From Desertimonas flava (GTDB lineage Bacteria; Actinomycetota; Acidimicrobiia; Acidimicrobiales; Ilumatobacteraceae), in contig NZ_QKYK01000002.1 in assembly GCF_003426815.1 (NCBI RefSeq), forward strand, positions 1 through 64,000: DNA of 64,000 nt, written 5' to 3'. Below are positions 17,608 through 27,086 of the stretch, one piece after another. Positions within the stretch are counted from its first letter, which is position 1. Each line of letters starts with the position of its first letter. The translations under genes and the position numbers were made by a program. The notes beneath the pieces are model-generated. The model was not told where the DNA came from and did not search any database. It saw nothing but the letters and a program-made list of their open reading frames with translations.

Positions 17608-18428
17608 GCACCCCGACGACGGAGCTGCACGGCGGCACTACCCGCATGACCCGGGACGGGATCTGGATCGACGATCGCGGCACAGGTGACGCGGTGCTGC
17701 TGATCGCCGGGCTCGGCGATCCGGCCGAGGCGTGGGAGATGCAGCTCACCGGCCTGTCGCCGACCCACCGGGTCGTCGCGTTCGACAATCGCGGGGTCGG
17801 CCGGTCGGAGTTGCCGGCAGGAGGGCTCACCGTCGCGTCGATGGCCGCGGACGCCGTCAGCGTGCTCGACGACCTGGGTCTCGACACAGCGCACGTCGTC
17901 GGGTTCTCGGGCGGCAGCGCCGTGGCGCAGGAGGTCGCCATCCGCCACCCGGGACGGCTCGACAGCCTCACCCTGATCGGCACGTGGGCGGCAGCAGATC
18001 CACTGATGCTGGCCATGGCCGACGCCTGGTCGTGGATGGCCGACCGCGCCCCGTCGGAGCGGGCGTTCTACGAGGCCTTCTTCGTGTGGGTGTACTCCAA
18101 GCGGGCCCACGAGACAGGGCTCGTCTCGATGCTGGTCGACGAGGCCCTGACGTTTGCCCATCCCCAGACCACGGCCTCGTTCCATGCTCAGTTGGCTGCG
18201 TTCCGAGCCCACGACACCACCGATCGGCTCGGTCGGATCGCCGTGCCGACGTTGGTCGTCGCCGGCGGCCAGGACATCATCTGCCCGCCGCGTCTGGGTC
18301 GCCTCGTCGCCGATGCCATCCCCGGGGCGCGGTTCGTCATCCTCGAGGAGGAGGCCCATCAGCCGTTCCAGGAGTCGCCCGAAGAGTTCAACGCCCTCCT
18401 GCGCGAGTTCTGGGCAGGAATTCGCTGA
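17604..18428 (+). CDS. Alpha/beta hydrolase
   Basis: This 274-residue hydrolase shows the oxyanion-side AGLGDPAEAWE, the FDNRGVGRSE strand, the nucleophile elbow GFSGGS, an acid in GGQDIICPP and the catalytic His in EEEAHQPF. Its GTG start is coupled to the preceding methyltransferase gene, suggesting one pathway. The substrate is not identifiable; 3-oxoadipate enol-lactonase-like and ester hydrolases share this layout. Confidence 0.85.
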   Translation: MSTPTTELHGGTTRMTRDGIWIDDRGTGDAVLLIAGLGDPAEAWEMQLTGLSPTHRVVAFDNRGVGRSELPAGGLTVASMAADAVSVLDDLGLDTAHVVGFSGGSAVAQEVAIRHPGRLDSLTLIGTWAAADPLMLAMADAWSWMADRAPSERAFYEAFFVWVYSKRAHETGLVSMLVDEALTFAHPQTTASFHAQLAAFRAHDTTDRLGRIAVPTLVVAGGQDIICPPRLGRLVADAIPGARFVILEEEAHQPFQESPEEFNALLREFWAGIR

Positions 18429-18451
18429 CTCGGAGACGCGTTCGGCGGTCC

Positions 18452-21133
18452 TCAACCGGGCGGGCCGACGGAACTCCACAGGGTGGGCCACGGTGGCCGG
18501 TACCGGCAGTGGATACCCGTCTGGATCGACGCGTCGAGGTGGTCGGCGAGGCCGGGATGGGACGCGCGGAGGCGTCGGATCGTCGAGCGGATGAGCTGGG
18601 TGACCGCCGAGCGGGCGCGTTCGGTGGTGTCCCGTTCCCGCCGCGTGCGCCCCCCGAGACCGACGGCCGCGGTCAGATGGTCGACCAGGGTGTCGAGCTC
18701 GGCATGGGCGCGCTCGGCGCGGAACAGGTCGGCGTCGGCCTCGGCCTCGTCAACCTCGGCCTGGAGCTCGCGGATGCGCTGCTCGTACGCCCGCCGGGCG
18801 GGGGCGTCGATGACGTCGCCGGTCGGCCGGTCCTCCACGCCGGCGTCGGCGAGGTCGAGGCAGTGGATGTCCGTTCCCGGAGCAGCCAGGAGGCGGCCGA
18901 TGGTTCGCAAGCCCTTCGACGAGGGCACGCGCACGGTCACGCCGGCGTACGTGAGCCTCCAGAGCTCGCCCTCTGGGCACCACTCGTTCACCTCCGGTGC
19001 GCGGTCGTCGACGGCGATTCGGCCGGGCCGCAGGGGCTCGGCCTCGCCGTGCCGGACGCGATCGAGCCCCCGGCGCGCGGCGGACACGGCGGAGCGCAAC
19101 TCCATCGGAGTGCCGTGCGCGCGAGGGAGGACGGTCCGCTCCCGCCCGGGCAGCGAGAACAAGCTCACCACCGGCAGGTCGTCGACTGTCGCGGCAAGGT
19201 CCTCCCATGCCGGATCGCCGTGCCGTTCGAGCAGCGCGGCTGCGAGGCGCAGGCCGTTGCGCAGCTCGCACTCAGCGCCCCGGGCGACCAGACCGTCGAT
19301 CAGAGATCTCGTCGACGCCGCTGCGGCGACGAGATCTCCGGCGCCGAGCGCGAGTGTGGCGAGCGTGTGGAGGTTCACCGACTCGGCAGCCGGATACGCC
19401 GCCGCAGTCGCTTGATCGAGTGCCCGCTGCGCCGCCGCCTGTGCCTGAGTCTCGTCCACCCTCGTGAGCACGCTCGCCTCGACGGACCGGGCCCAGATCT
19501 CGTTGACCGACGCCCCGGCCCGTTCGGCGGCCGTCGCGATGCGCCGCACGATCGCCAGCTGCTCGGCACACACTGCGGGACTGTCCGGCGTGCGGTCGGC
19601 GAGCGTCACCGACAGCTCGGCGCAACTGACCGTCATCTCCGCCGCCAGTGCCGGCACGCGCTCGTTGGCGAGCTCGATCGCCGACGACAGTTGCTCGATC
19701 GCTCGCGGGAGATCCCCGATGGCGACGAGGGAGTGGGCGATCACGCGTCGCAGCGTGCACGGCGCATAGGGCGATTCCGATGAGTCGGGCAACGCCCGCT
19801 CGGCGAGCGCGATCGCGTCGGCTGGCCGCCCGGCGAGGTACCGGCACGTGGCAACCGTCGCCGCGGCGTCCGCCCAGACCGGCGGCGTCGGCTCGTTCCA
19901 TCGTTCGAGCGCGAGCTCCGCGAGCGGGGCGATCTCTCCGGCCCGAGCCTGATGGACGACGCCCCAGAGCGTCGCCACGAGGATCAGCGATCGAGCCGGC
20001 CGATCGTCGTGCTCGAGACACCAGCGGAGGGCGGCGAGGTGCTGATCGAGCCGGCTGATCGTCGTGGCGAGCGACGTTCCTCCCCAGGCGGTGGCGGCGT
20101 CGGTGGCGATCGCCGTCGCCCGCTCGGTCACGAGGTCGACGAAGCGTTGCCAGGTGGCGTCCCACTCGCCGGAGGCGACGAGGCGCTCGCGTGCGTAGGC
20201 GCGCACGACCTCCAGCTGTCGGTAGTGGGTGACGCCAGCGACGGACGACGTCGCGAGGAGTGAGTCGGACACCAGCCGGTCCAGGCGATCGAGCGTGTCG
20301 TTCGTGTGGCCGTCAGCGCCGACCACATGGGCGTCGTCGATGGTGAACGGGCCCGTCAGCACCGACCACCGGTCGAAACACCTCTGGTCGTCGTGGTCGA
20401 GCAGGGCGTACGACCAGGCGATCGTGTCGCGCAGACTGCGGTGCCGGGTGGCGCCGCGAGAGCGCGAGCGTCGGAACGTGTCGAGGTCGCCGAGCCGTTC
20501 GAGGAGCTCGACCGGGCTGAGCACGCGTGTCCGTGCGGCCGCGAGCTCGATGGCCAGCGGCACGCCGTCGAGCAGCTCACACAGGCGGGCGACAGTCGCC
20601 ATGTCGGCATCGGCCACGCCTGCGCCGCTCTCGGTGGCTCGGCGCAGGAACAGCTGGACCGCTGATGACTCCCGCTCGTCGGTGCCGGCCGCCGGCAGGT
20701 CGAGAGGCCCGAGGACGACCACCGATTCGCCTCGGATTCCGAGCGGCGACCGGCTGGTCGCCAGGACGGTTGGCGAGGCACACGCAGCGAGCAGGGTTTC
20801 GATCGCTGTTGCGGCGGCCTCGAGCACGTGTTCACAGTTGTCGATCACCACCAACGCCGCCTGATCTGTCGGCGAATCGAGCAATGCCCGGAACGAGCCG
20901 AAGCCGAGCTGTGCGGCCATCGCCGAGCCGACCTCGCGCTCGTCGTCGATCAGCGTCAGGTCGACGCGGGCCGAGCCGAGCGGGTAGCGGTGGGCCTCGG
21001 CCAGGAGGGTCGCGTCGGCCACCGTCGTCTTGCCGATGCCGCCGGGGCCCGTGATGGTCACCAGCCGTGAGTCGCGCAGACGCCGTGCGACATCGCCGAG
21101 CACCGACGCGCGCCCGAGGATCAGGCCTGGCAT
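18452..21133 (-). CDS. Large AAA/NB-ARC-type ATPase regulator
   Basis: The 893-residue protein has Walker A GPGGIGKTT at ~29-37 and Walker B ALVVIDNCEHV with the DNCEH motif of actinobacterial regulatory ATPases, followed by PLAIELAAARTRVLS. The middle is helical repeat (TPR-like). The C-terminal ~200 residues match the domain of similar ATPases that begins LTYAGVTVRVPSSKGLRTIG, has a coiled-coil stretch (RIRELQAEVDEAEADADLFR in part) and ends in an HTH-like RSAVTQLIRSTIRRLRA. No N-terminal DNA-binding domain is present, so it may act as a signalling ATPase. It is divergent from the hydrolase at 21300. Confidence 0.8.
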   Translation of the reverse strand: MPGLILGRASVLGDVARRLRDSRLVTITGPGGIGKTTVADATLLAEAHRYPLGSARVDLTLIDDEREVGSAMAAQLGFGSFRALLDSPTDQAALVVIDNCEHVLEAAATAIETLLAACASPTVLATSRSPLGIRGESVVVLGPLDLPAAGTDERESSAVQLFLRRATESGAGVADADMATVARLCELLDGVPLAIELAAARTRVLSPVELLERLGDLDTFRRSRSRGATRHRSLRDTIAWSYALLDHDDQRCFDRWSVLTGPFTIDDAHVVGADGHTNDTLDRLDRLVSDSLLATSSVAGVTHYRQLEVVRAYARERLVASGEWDATWQRFVDLVTERATAIATDAATAWGGTSLATTISRLDQHLAALRWCLEHDDRPARSLILVATLWGVVHQARAGEIAPLAELALERWNEPTPPVWADAAATVATCRYLAGRPADAIALAERALPDSSESPYAPCTLRRVIAHSLVAIGDLPRAIEQLSSAIELANERVPALAAEMTVSCAELSVTLADRTPDSPAVCAEQLAIVRRIATAAERAGASVNEIWARSVEASVLTRVDETQAQAAAQRALDQATAAAYPAAESVNLHTLATLALGAGDLVAAAASTRSLIDGLVARGAECELRNGLRLAAALLERHGDPAWEDLAATVDDLPVVSLFSLPGRERTVLPRAHGTPMELRSAVSAARRGLDRVRHGEAEPLRPGRIAVDDRAPEVNEWCPEGELWRLTYAGVTVRVPSSKGLRTIGRLLAAPGTDIHCLDLADAGVEDRPTGDVIDAPARRAYEQRIRELQAEVDEAEADADLFRAERAHAELDTLVDHLTAAVGLGGRTRRERDTTERARSAVTQLIRSTIRRLRASHPGLADHLDASIQTGIHCRYRPPWPTLWSSVGPPG

Positions 21134-21214
21134 GCACGGATCGTAGGCTCGGCGTGCCCGGAACTGCCCGGGAGAGCGGGGGCGTCGTTGGCGACTCGTG
21201 ACGATTCCGAGTGT

Positions 21215-21229
21215 GATATATTACATATC
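21215..21229. promoter_or_regulatory. AT-rich palindrome in front of the hydrolase gene
   Basis: GATAT-ATTAC-ATATC is an inverted repeat in an AT-rich patch (TGTGATATATTACATATCG) that stands out from the GC-rich surroundings. It lies 70 bp before the start at 21300, where a promoter and operator are expected. The regulator is unknown. Confidence 0.4.
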
Positions 21230-21299
21230 GGACGGACGATCGCGGTCCGGGCTGCTGCTCGTCCGAGTGGGAGCCGAGGAGACGACTGGAAGGACAACC

Positions 21300-22010
21300 A
21301 TGAGCACCACCGAGCAACCGATCACCAACGTCGTGCTGGTGCACGGCGCGTTCGCCGACGGGTCGGGTTGGCGTGGCGTCTACGACAACCTGACCGCTCG
21401 CGGCTTCAGGGTGACCATCGTCCAAAACCCGCTCACTTCGCTGGAGGACGATGTCGCCGCGACCCGGCGTGTGCTGGACCTCCAGGACGGACCGACCATC
21501 CTCGTGGGGCACTCGTGGGGCGGAACGGTGATCACCGAGGCGGGCGTGCACCCCAAGGTTGCCGGCCTCGTCTACGTGTCGGCGCTGGCGCCCGACGCGG
21601 GCGAGACGACGGCGCAGCAGTACGAGGGCTTCGCGGCGACGCCCGAGTTCGTCATCGACACCGGCGAGGATGGCTTCGGCTTCCTCGACCCGGACGCGTT
21701 CAAGGCCGGCTTCGCGCACGACCTCACCGACGCCGACGCCGCCTTCCTGCGTGATTCGCAGGTGCCCATCAACATGGCGGTGTTCGGCACTCCGGTGAAG
21801 CACGCCGCCTGGCGGGACAAGCCCACGTGGGCGGTGATCGCCAGCGAGGACAAGGCGTTCGACCAGGCGATGCTGCAGCACATGGCCAAGCGGGCCGGTG
21901 CGCAGATCACCAACGTGCCGGCCAGCCACGCACTCTTCGTCTCGCAGGCCGGCGTCGTGGCCGACACCATCGTCACGGCCGCAGGAGGCGCCGCAGTGGC
22001 TGCAGCCTGA
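21300..22010 (+). CDS. Alpha/beta hydrolase, salicylate-esterase-like
   Basis: This 236-residue hydrolase has the oxyanion motif VLVHGAFADGSGW, a short cap and the nucleophile elbow GHSWGG, with the closing His in PASHALFVSQ. HGAFADGSGW is characteristic of the plant methylsalicylate-esterase/EstC-like branch common in soil bacteria. ATG 21300 follows GGAAGG. It appears as a single-gene unit. Confidence 0.88.
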   Translation: MSTTEQPITNVVLVHGAFADGSGWRGVYDNLTARGFRVTIVQNPLTSLEDDVAATRRVLDLQDGPTILVGHSWGGTVITEAGVHPKVAGLVYVSALAPDAGETTAQQYEGFAATPEFVIDTGEDGFGFLDPDAFKAGFAHDLTDADAAFLRDSQVPINMAVFGTPVKHAAWRDKPTWAVIASEDKAFDQAMLQHMAKRAGAQITNVPASHALFVSQAGVVADTIVTAAGGAAVAAA

Positions 22011-22213
22011 GTACGGAGCGGGTCGGACGATCCGTGGCGGACGGCCGCCCGGTTGGGAGCAGCGCCGAGACCGCCGTCGGGGCGACCGATCGGCCGTCTT
22101 GCATCGCGACCTGCACTCGTGACGATGGCCGAGCCCCGGCGAGCTAGGTTGGCCGGTAGGCGTGCCGGGAAGTCTGGTCGGCGATCACCACGACAATCCG
22201 AACAGGACGGCTC

Positions 22214-22624
22214 ATGCACCCAACCTCACGCGCTCTCCTCGTCCTCATGGACCCGGCACAGGTCGTCGACCTCACCGCCCGAACCTTGGAGATTCTGGGC
22301 TCGGGCTGCGAAGTGCTGGTCATGGAGGCTGAACGGTCTTCGATCGACCTGGACCTGGCATGGGGCACGGGGCAACCAACCGTCCAGCCGATCACGGCCA
22401 CCGAGGCCGGCGCGGTCGCTGGCCCTCAGCCGCTCGCCGAGGACGGCGAGTCCTGGAAGGCGATCGTGGAGGCGGCGTCGCGCGCGTCCGTCGACGTGAT
22501 CGTGCTCAGTCAAGATCGCACGGGAAGGCTCCGCCGGCTGTTGACAGGCTCGGCGGTCAATGATGTGGTGGCGCACGCACCGCTGCCCGTACTCGTCCTG
22601 CCGGCGTTGGGAGCGCCGTCGTGA
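22214..22624 (+). CDS. UspA-like universal stress protein
   Basis: The 136-residue protein has the C-terminal half of a Usp fold: ASVDVIVLSQDRTGRLRRLLTGSAVNDVVAHAPLPVLVL, in which G-x2-R-x3-L-x-GSAVNDVV corresponds to the ATP-type G-2x-G-9x-GS/T motif. The first glycine of the pair is followed by Arg rather than Gly, so ATP binding is uncertain. It lies 58 bp before a cation/proton antiporter and may modulate it or share its promoter. Confidence 0.7.
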   Translation: MHPTSRALLVLMDPAQVVDLTARTLEILGSGCEVLVMEAERSSIDLDLAWGTGQPTVQPITATEAGAVAGPQPLAEDGESWKAIVEAASRASVDVIVLSQDRTGRLRRLLTGSAVNDVVAHAPLPVLVLPALGAPS

Positions 22625-22682
22625 CGGGGGTCCAGGCTCACCTCGTGACCAACGGTCGAGGGACGAGTAGTCAGCCAGCCTG

Positions 22683-23903
22683 GTGGACACCTATCCGTTC
22701 GTCCTAGCGATCTTGGGGCTCGCCGTCGTGCTGGCGGCCGTCCTGCCAAAGATCGTCGAGAACGCACCGATCTCGACGCCGATGATCTACATCGCCGCAG
22801 GCATGGCGCTGTTCTCCCTACCGATCGACATTGACGCCCCCCGAGTCTCGGATGGTTCCGACATCACGCTCGCCGAGCGACTCACCGAACTGGTCGTCAT
22901 CACTTCGCTGATGGGCGCCGGCCTCAAGCTGCGTCGGCCGGTCTCCTGGCGGGGTTGGTCGAGCACCTGGCGGCTGCTCGGCATCGCAATGCCGCTCACG
23001 ATCGGCGGCATTGCCTTACTCGGCGGCGCCGTCCTCGGCCTTCCGATCGCAGCGGCTGTGCTGCTCGGTGCGGTCCTCGCGCCGACCGACCCGGTGCTGG
23101 CGTCCGACGTGCAACTGGCCGGTCCCGGGGAACACGAGGAAGACGACGCCGACGATGAGGTGCGGTTCGCCCTGACGTCCGAGGCCGGCCTCAACGACGG
23201 GCTGGCGTTCCCCTTCACCAATCTGGCCATCGCACTTGCCGCCGGCGGGGCATGGTTCGCCCGCTGGGCCGTCCACGACGTGCTCATCAAGGTCGCTGTC
23301 GGAGTCGCCGCAGGGCTGGCCCTCGGACGACTGGTGGCTCTGCTCGCCTTCCGGTCCCCGTCACCTGCCAGGCTGGCCAGTACCGGACAAGGATTCGTCT
23401 CGGTCGGGGCAACGTTGATCGTCTACGGCGTCACCGAACTCGTTCACGGTTACGGCTTCCTGGCCGTGTTCGTCGCTGCCGTCACGCTCCGCCAATCCGA
23501 GCGGGACCACGATTACCACCAAGCGCTGCACGACTTCGCGGAGACTCTGGAACGTCTCGCCAGCGTCATCTTCCTCATGCTCCTCGGCGGAGCTGCGATC
23601 GACGGAGCGCTCGGGAGCCTCGACATCCCTGCTGCCGTCGCCGCGATCGCCATCGTGCTGCTCTTGAGGCCTGCTGCCGGCTTGATCGCTTTCCTCGGCA
23701 GCACTGTCGACCGCTCCGACCGGCTGACGATCTCCTTCTTCGGCATTCGAGGGATGGGAACCATCTACTACCTGGCGCACGCCGTCACCGCAGAGCGGTT
23801 CGACCAGGCAGCGGAGATCTGGGCGGTCGCGATTCTCGTCATCCTGTTGTCGGTGGCGATCCACGGCGTCACGGCGAGCGCGGCACTTCGGCGCTCGACG
23901 TAG
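22683..23903 (+). CDS. Cation:proton antiporter (CPA1, NhaP-like)
   Basis: The 406-residue membrane protein has about 12 predicted helices. The family ion site is visible as VLAPTDPVLASDVQ and later the ALTSEAGLNDGLAFPF segment (Asn-Asp pair in LND). GIRGMGTIYYLAHA corresponds to the conserved Arg-containing helix of NhaP. It exchanges Na+ or K+ for H+ across the membrane. Its GTG start is taken from the frame; no strong ribosome site is seen. It is the second gene after the UspA-like gene. Confidence 0.85.
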   Translation: MDTYPFVLAILGLAVVLAAVLPKIVENAPISTPMIYIAAGMALFSLPIDIDAPRVSDGSDITLAERLTELVVITSLMGAGLKLRRPVSWRGWSSTWRLLGIAMPLTIGGIALLGGAVLGLPIAAAVLLGAVLAPTDPVLASDVQLAGPGEHEEDDADDEVRFALTSEAGLNDGLAFPFTNLAIALAAGGAWFARWAVHDVLIKVAVGVAAGLALGRLVALLAFRSPSPARLASTGQGFVSVGATLIVYGVTELVHGYGFLAVFVAAVTLRQSERDHDYHQALHDFAETLERLASVIFLMLLGGAAIDGALGSLDIPAAVAAIAIVLLLRPAAGLIAFLGSTVDRSDRLTISFFGIRGMGTIYYLAHAVTAERFDQAAEIWAVAILVILLSVAIHGVTASAALRRST

Positions 23904-23927
23904 CACGGTGACGCCAGGCCACCGTGC
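23903..23927. terminator. Bidirectional hairpin between antiporter and APC permease
   Basis: GCACGGTG and CACCGTGC form a perfect 8-bp stem with a 9-nt loop directly at the stop codon of the antiporter gene, between two converging genes. There is no T-tract. It is placed as a terminator for the antiporter transcript. Confidence 0.55.
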
Positions 23928-24027
23928 GCGATCGGTCACGGTGCCAGCACCTCGACGACGAACACATGCCGCCGGCACGCTTGCGCGGTGTTGTGCGCGG
24001 TCGTTCGACCTTGCTCCGGCGGCGGAG

Positions 24028-25308
24028 TCAGTTCGAGCGGAGCCGGTGCCTCGCGATCCACACGAGCACGCCCAGTGCGAGCACGATCAGTCCGCCGATG
24101 ACGCTGGCCGACGGCAGGGTGACGGCGAGGCCGACACATCCGATGATGCCGAGCACGGCGAGACCACGCGGCCAGCGACGTTGATGTGGGGGCAGGGTGT
24201 AGGCGGAGGCGTTGGCGACGGCGTAGTAGGTGAGCACGGCGAAGGAGCTGAACCCGATCGCATCGCGCAGGTCGGCGACGAGCACCACCGCAGCGACGAT
24301 GGCCCCGACGGTGATCTCGGCGCGATGCGGGACGCGGTGGCGCGGGTGGACGGCGTCGAGCCATCGTGGCATCTCGCCGTTGGCAGCCATGGCGAAGGTG
24401 GTCCGGCTGACGCCGACGATGAGCGACAGCAGCACGCCGAGCGCGGCGATGGTGCCGCCGACGCGCACGACCGGTGACAGAGCTTCGAGGTCGCCCGCTC
24501 GCACGGCGGTGTCGAGCGGGGCGTTCGACGCGGCGAGCGCGTCGGGCCCCGCGGCGAGGAGGGCGGAGACCGCGACCAGGGTGTAGACGACGAGCGTGAT
24601 CCCGAGGGCGAGCGGGATCGCACGAGGGATCGTGCGTTGGGGGTCGACGACCTCCTCGCCGAGGGTGGCGAGGCGGGCGTACCCGGCGAACGCGAAGAAC
24701 AGCAACCCGGCGGACTGGAGGATCCCGGTCCACCCTCCGGCCTCGGTGACGCTGTCGAGATTGCCGACGCCCGCCGTTCCGCCGCCGAGAGCGGCGACGA
24801 CTACGGCGGCGAGAGCTGCCAGGACGATCACGACGATGACGCGGGTGAGCCAGGCGGTCTTCTGCACGCCCTGGTAGTTGACGGCGGTGAGCGCGACGAC
24901 GACGCCCACCGCGATCGGGCGTTGCCAGTCAGGCCAGGCGTACGCCCCCACGGTGAGCGCCATGGCGGCGCAGCTGGCGGTCTTGCCGACGACGAAGCCC
25001 CACCCGGCGAGGTAGCCCCAGAACGGTCCGAGTCGTTCACGACCATAGACGTAGGTGCCACCGGACTGTGGGTAGATGGCGGCGAGCTGCGCAGAGGACG
25101 TGGCGTTGCAGTAGGCGACGACGGCGGCGATCCCGAGCCCGACCAACAGTCCGGTGCCGGCGGCCCGTGCTGCGGGCCCAATGGCCGCGAACACGCCGGC
25201 GCCGATCATCGCCCCGAGCCCGATCACGACGGCATCGAGCAGTCCGAGCCGGCGCTCGAGGCGGCTCGGAGGGGCAGTGTCGCCGATGGGATCGGGTGAC
25301 TGTGCCAT
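24028..25308 (-). CDS. APC-family amino acid/polyamine permease
   Basis: This 426-residue permease has 12 hydrophobic helices and the APC helix-1 motif GLGAMIGAGVFAAIGPAA (unwound GAGxF). Helix 3 and the loop YPQSGGTYVYGRERLGPFWG are also family-typical. The substrate cannot be read, but the length suggests amino acid import. I chose the ATG at 25308; a further ATG at 25362 would add 18 residues but runs into the operator repeats. It is divergent from a PadR regulator that probably controls it. Confidence 0.87.
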   Translation of the reverse strand: MAQSPDPIGDTAPPSRLERRLGLLDAVVIGLGAMIGAGVFAAIGPAARAAGTGLLVGLGIAAVVAYCNATSSAQLAAIYPQSGGTYVYGRERLGPFWGYLAGWGFVVGKTASCAAMALTVGAYAWPDWQRPIAVGVVVALTAVNYQGVQKTAWLTRVIVVIVLAALAAVVVAALGGGTAGVGNLDSVTEAGGWTGILQSAGLLFFAFAGYARLATLGEEVVDPQRTIPRAIPLALGITLVVYTLVAVSALLAAGPDALAASNAPLDTAVRAGDLEALSPVVRVGGTIAALGVLLSLIVGVSRTTFAMAANGEMPRWLDAVHPRHRVPHRAEITVGAIVAAVVLVADLRDAIGFSSFAVLTYYAVANASAYTLPPHQRRWPRGLAVLGIIGCVGLAVTLPSASVIGGLIVLALGVLVWIARHRLRSN

Positions 25309-25322
25309 CGACCGGACTCTAC

Positions 25323-25343
25323 TTCCGATATCGAATTCCGATA
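25323..25343. promoter_or_regulatory. TTCCGATA direct repeats, probable PadR operator
   Basis: TTCCGATA occurs at 25323-25330 and 25336-25343, 13 bp apart, with a CGATATCG palindrome around the first. It lies between the divergent APC permease and PadR genes. Confidence 0.4.
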
Positions 25344-25396
25344 GCAGACGTGAGAAGTCCATGGGCCCACGGAATCGTGGACGTTAGGTTGCGGGC

Positions 25397-25693
25397 ATGC
25401 GTGAGTTCGTCCGTGGCGCCGTTCGCTTGCACGTGCTTCACCATGCCGCCGACGGCGGTGTGCACGGGGCCTGGATGGCGGCGGAGCTGGCCGAGCACGG
25501 CTACTCGATCAGTCCCGGCACCCTCTACCCGACACTTCACCGCATGGAGGCAGAGGGCCTGTTGCGTTCAGCCAACAAGGTGGTCGACGGTCGGACTCGA
25601 CGCGTGTACCGGATCACCCCGGCCGGCCGCCGCGCGCTCCGCGACGCAAAGCGACTCCTCGCCGAACTCGCCGACGAGCTTCTCGACGGCTGA
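25397..25693 (+). CDS. PadR-family transcriptional regulator
   Basis: The 98-residue protein is a PadR winged helix without the long C-terminal dimer domain (subfamily with a short tail). VHGAWMAAELAEHGYSISPG is the start of the recognition unit, and TLYPTLHRMEAEGLLRS with the wing RVYRITPAGRRAL completes it. It likely controls itself and the divergent permease. Confidence 0.88.
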   Translation: MREFVRGAVRLHVLHHAADGGVHGAWMAAELAEHGYSISPGTLYPTLHRMEAEGLLRSANKVVDGRTRRVYRITPAGRRALRDAKRLLAELADELLDG

Positions 25694-25730
25694 CGCTGAT
25701 CCGCCATCTGTACGGTTCCCGCGGGCTGGG

Positions 25731-27086
25731 TCAATCAGCGACGATGTCGAGGCCGGCGTCGGCCGCGTGGTCCCAATCGTCGTCGATGTGGACGACCGCG
25801 CGCCCGGCTCGGTCCATCAGAGACGCGCCGATCGACGCGCGGTACCCCGAGACGCAATGGACCCACACCTCGCCGTCCCGGACCTCGTGCTCGCGCCCTC
25901 GCAGTTCGTAGAACGGGATGTGCACGGCACCGTCGAGGTGTCCCGAGTCCCACTCGTCGGCCCGGCGCACGTCGAGGACGACGATGTCGTGCGGACGGTG
26001 TGAGCGCTCCGCCGCCAGCTCGGCGAATGTGGCCCGGCGGTAGGTCGTGACCGTGCCGTCCGGGGTGAGATGGTGCGGCTCGCCGACCGCTGCGCCGTCG
26101 AGCTGGTCGATGCCGATGCGCACGAGTTGGCGGCGGGCGTCGCTGACCTGCTCGGCGGTGTCGCCGATGAGCGTGAGGGGAGCGCCCCAGGGAACCGTCC
26201 AGCCGAGGTACGTCGCGAACGGGTCGGCGAGCTCGATCGACACGGTGCCGGGCACGTGGCCCGCAGCGTAGGCGCGCCGGGATCGCAGATCGACGACCCA
26301 GTCGCCGTGCTCGAGCCGGTGCTGCAGCACGTGCGGATCGACGGGTTGCGGCATCGAGAGATCGGCCTCGCCAGGCCCCGCGAGATTGAGCGGGCCCATC
26401 TGCGCGTAGTACCGCGGGTAGGCGGTGAGCCCCGCCGTCAGTTCGGTGACGAATGCGTCCTCGGTCGTGGTGAGCGCGTTGTTCTGCCGCTTCTCCTGAG
26501 CGATGGTCGACTGCGTGCCCTTCGTCTCCGTCGCCGAGCAGAAGCTGCCGAATCCATGCGTCGGATAGACCTCGGTCGCATCTGGAAGCTGATCGGCGAG
26601 CCGGTGGGCGGACCGGTACTGCGCCCGGGTGAGCTCATCGGTCCGGGCCGGATCCACCAGGTCGGTGCGGCCCATCGCGCCGAAGAGCAGGGACCCGCCG
26701 GTGAAGACGGCGATCTGCTCGTCGCCGACGGCGACGACGTAGGACAGGTGCGTCGGCGTGTGGCCGGGGGTGTGGATCGCCGTGACCGTGAACGATCCGG
26801 TGGCGATGCGCTCGCCGTCGCGAATGCCGTAGCGCTCGAAGCGAACCGGGTCGTCGGCGTTGAGAACGTAGGTGGCGCCGCAGTGGTGGGCGAGTGCCAG
26901 CCCGCCCGTGACGTAGTCGTTGTGAATGTGCGTCTCGAACACGTGGGTGATCGGCACGTCGCCGGCCACGTCCAGCACGCGGTCGAAGTCGCGCTGGGGA
27001 TCGATGACGACGGCGACGGCGCCGTCGGTCACGAGATAGGTCCGGTCCCCGAGGCCCGGCGTTTCGACGATGCGAACGCTGATCAT
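25731..27086 (-). CDS. MBL-fold persulfide dioxygenase-like protein with two rhodanese domains
   Basis: The 451-residue protein joins a metallo-beta-lactamase domain (ETHIHNDYVTGG, HTPGHTPTHLSY, the GHGFGSFC-like THGFGSFC) of the ETHE1/persulfide dioxygenase type with two rhodanese-like domains. The first rhodanese (around HVPGTVSIELADPF) lacks an active-site Cys; the second has one in VHCVSGYRAS. Such fusions oxidise glutathione- or thiol-persulfide to sulfite and move sulfane sulfur. Its ATG at 27086 overlaps the stop of the CstR-like gene by four bases, so repressor and enzyme share a transcript. A longer open frame to 27251 crosses the repressor gene. Confidence 0.88.
   Translation of the reverse strand: MISVRIVETPGLGDRTYLVTDGAVAVVIDPQRDFDRVLDVAGDVPITHVFETHIHNDYVTGGLALAHHCGATYVLNADDPVRFERYGIRDGERIATGSFTVTAIHTPGHTPTHLSYVVAVGDEQIAVFTGGSLLFGAMGRTDLVDPARTDELTRAQYRSAHRLADQLPDATEVYPTHGFGSFCSATETKGTQSTIAQEKRQNNALTTTEDAFVTELTAGLTAYPRYYAQMGPLNLAGPGEADLSMPQPVDPHVLQHRLEHGDWVVDLRSRRAYAAGHVPGTVSIELADPFATYLGWTVPWGAPLTLIGDTAEQVSDARRQLVRIGIDQLDGAAVGEPHHLTPDGTVTTYRRATFAELAAERSHRPHDIVVLDVRRADEWDSGHLDGAVHIPFYELRGREHEVRDGEVWVHCVSGYRASIGASLMDRAGRAVVHIDDDWDHAADAGLDIVAD

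Noticed and set aside
17732-19783. 683-residue + strand open frame
   Set aside because: It overlaps the hydrolase in another frame and is antisense to the regulatory ATPase; no domain is recognisable.
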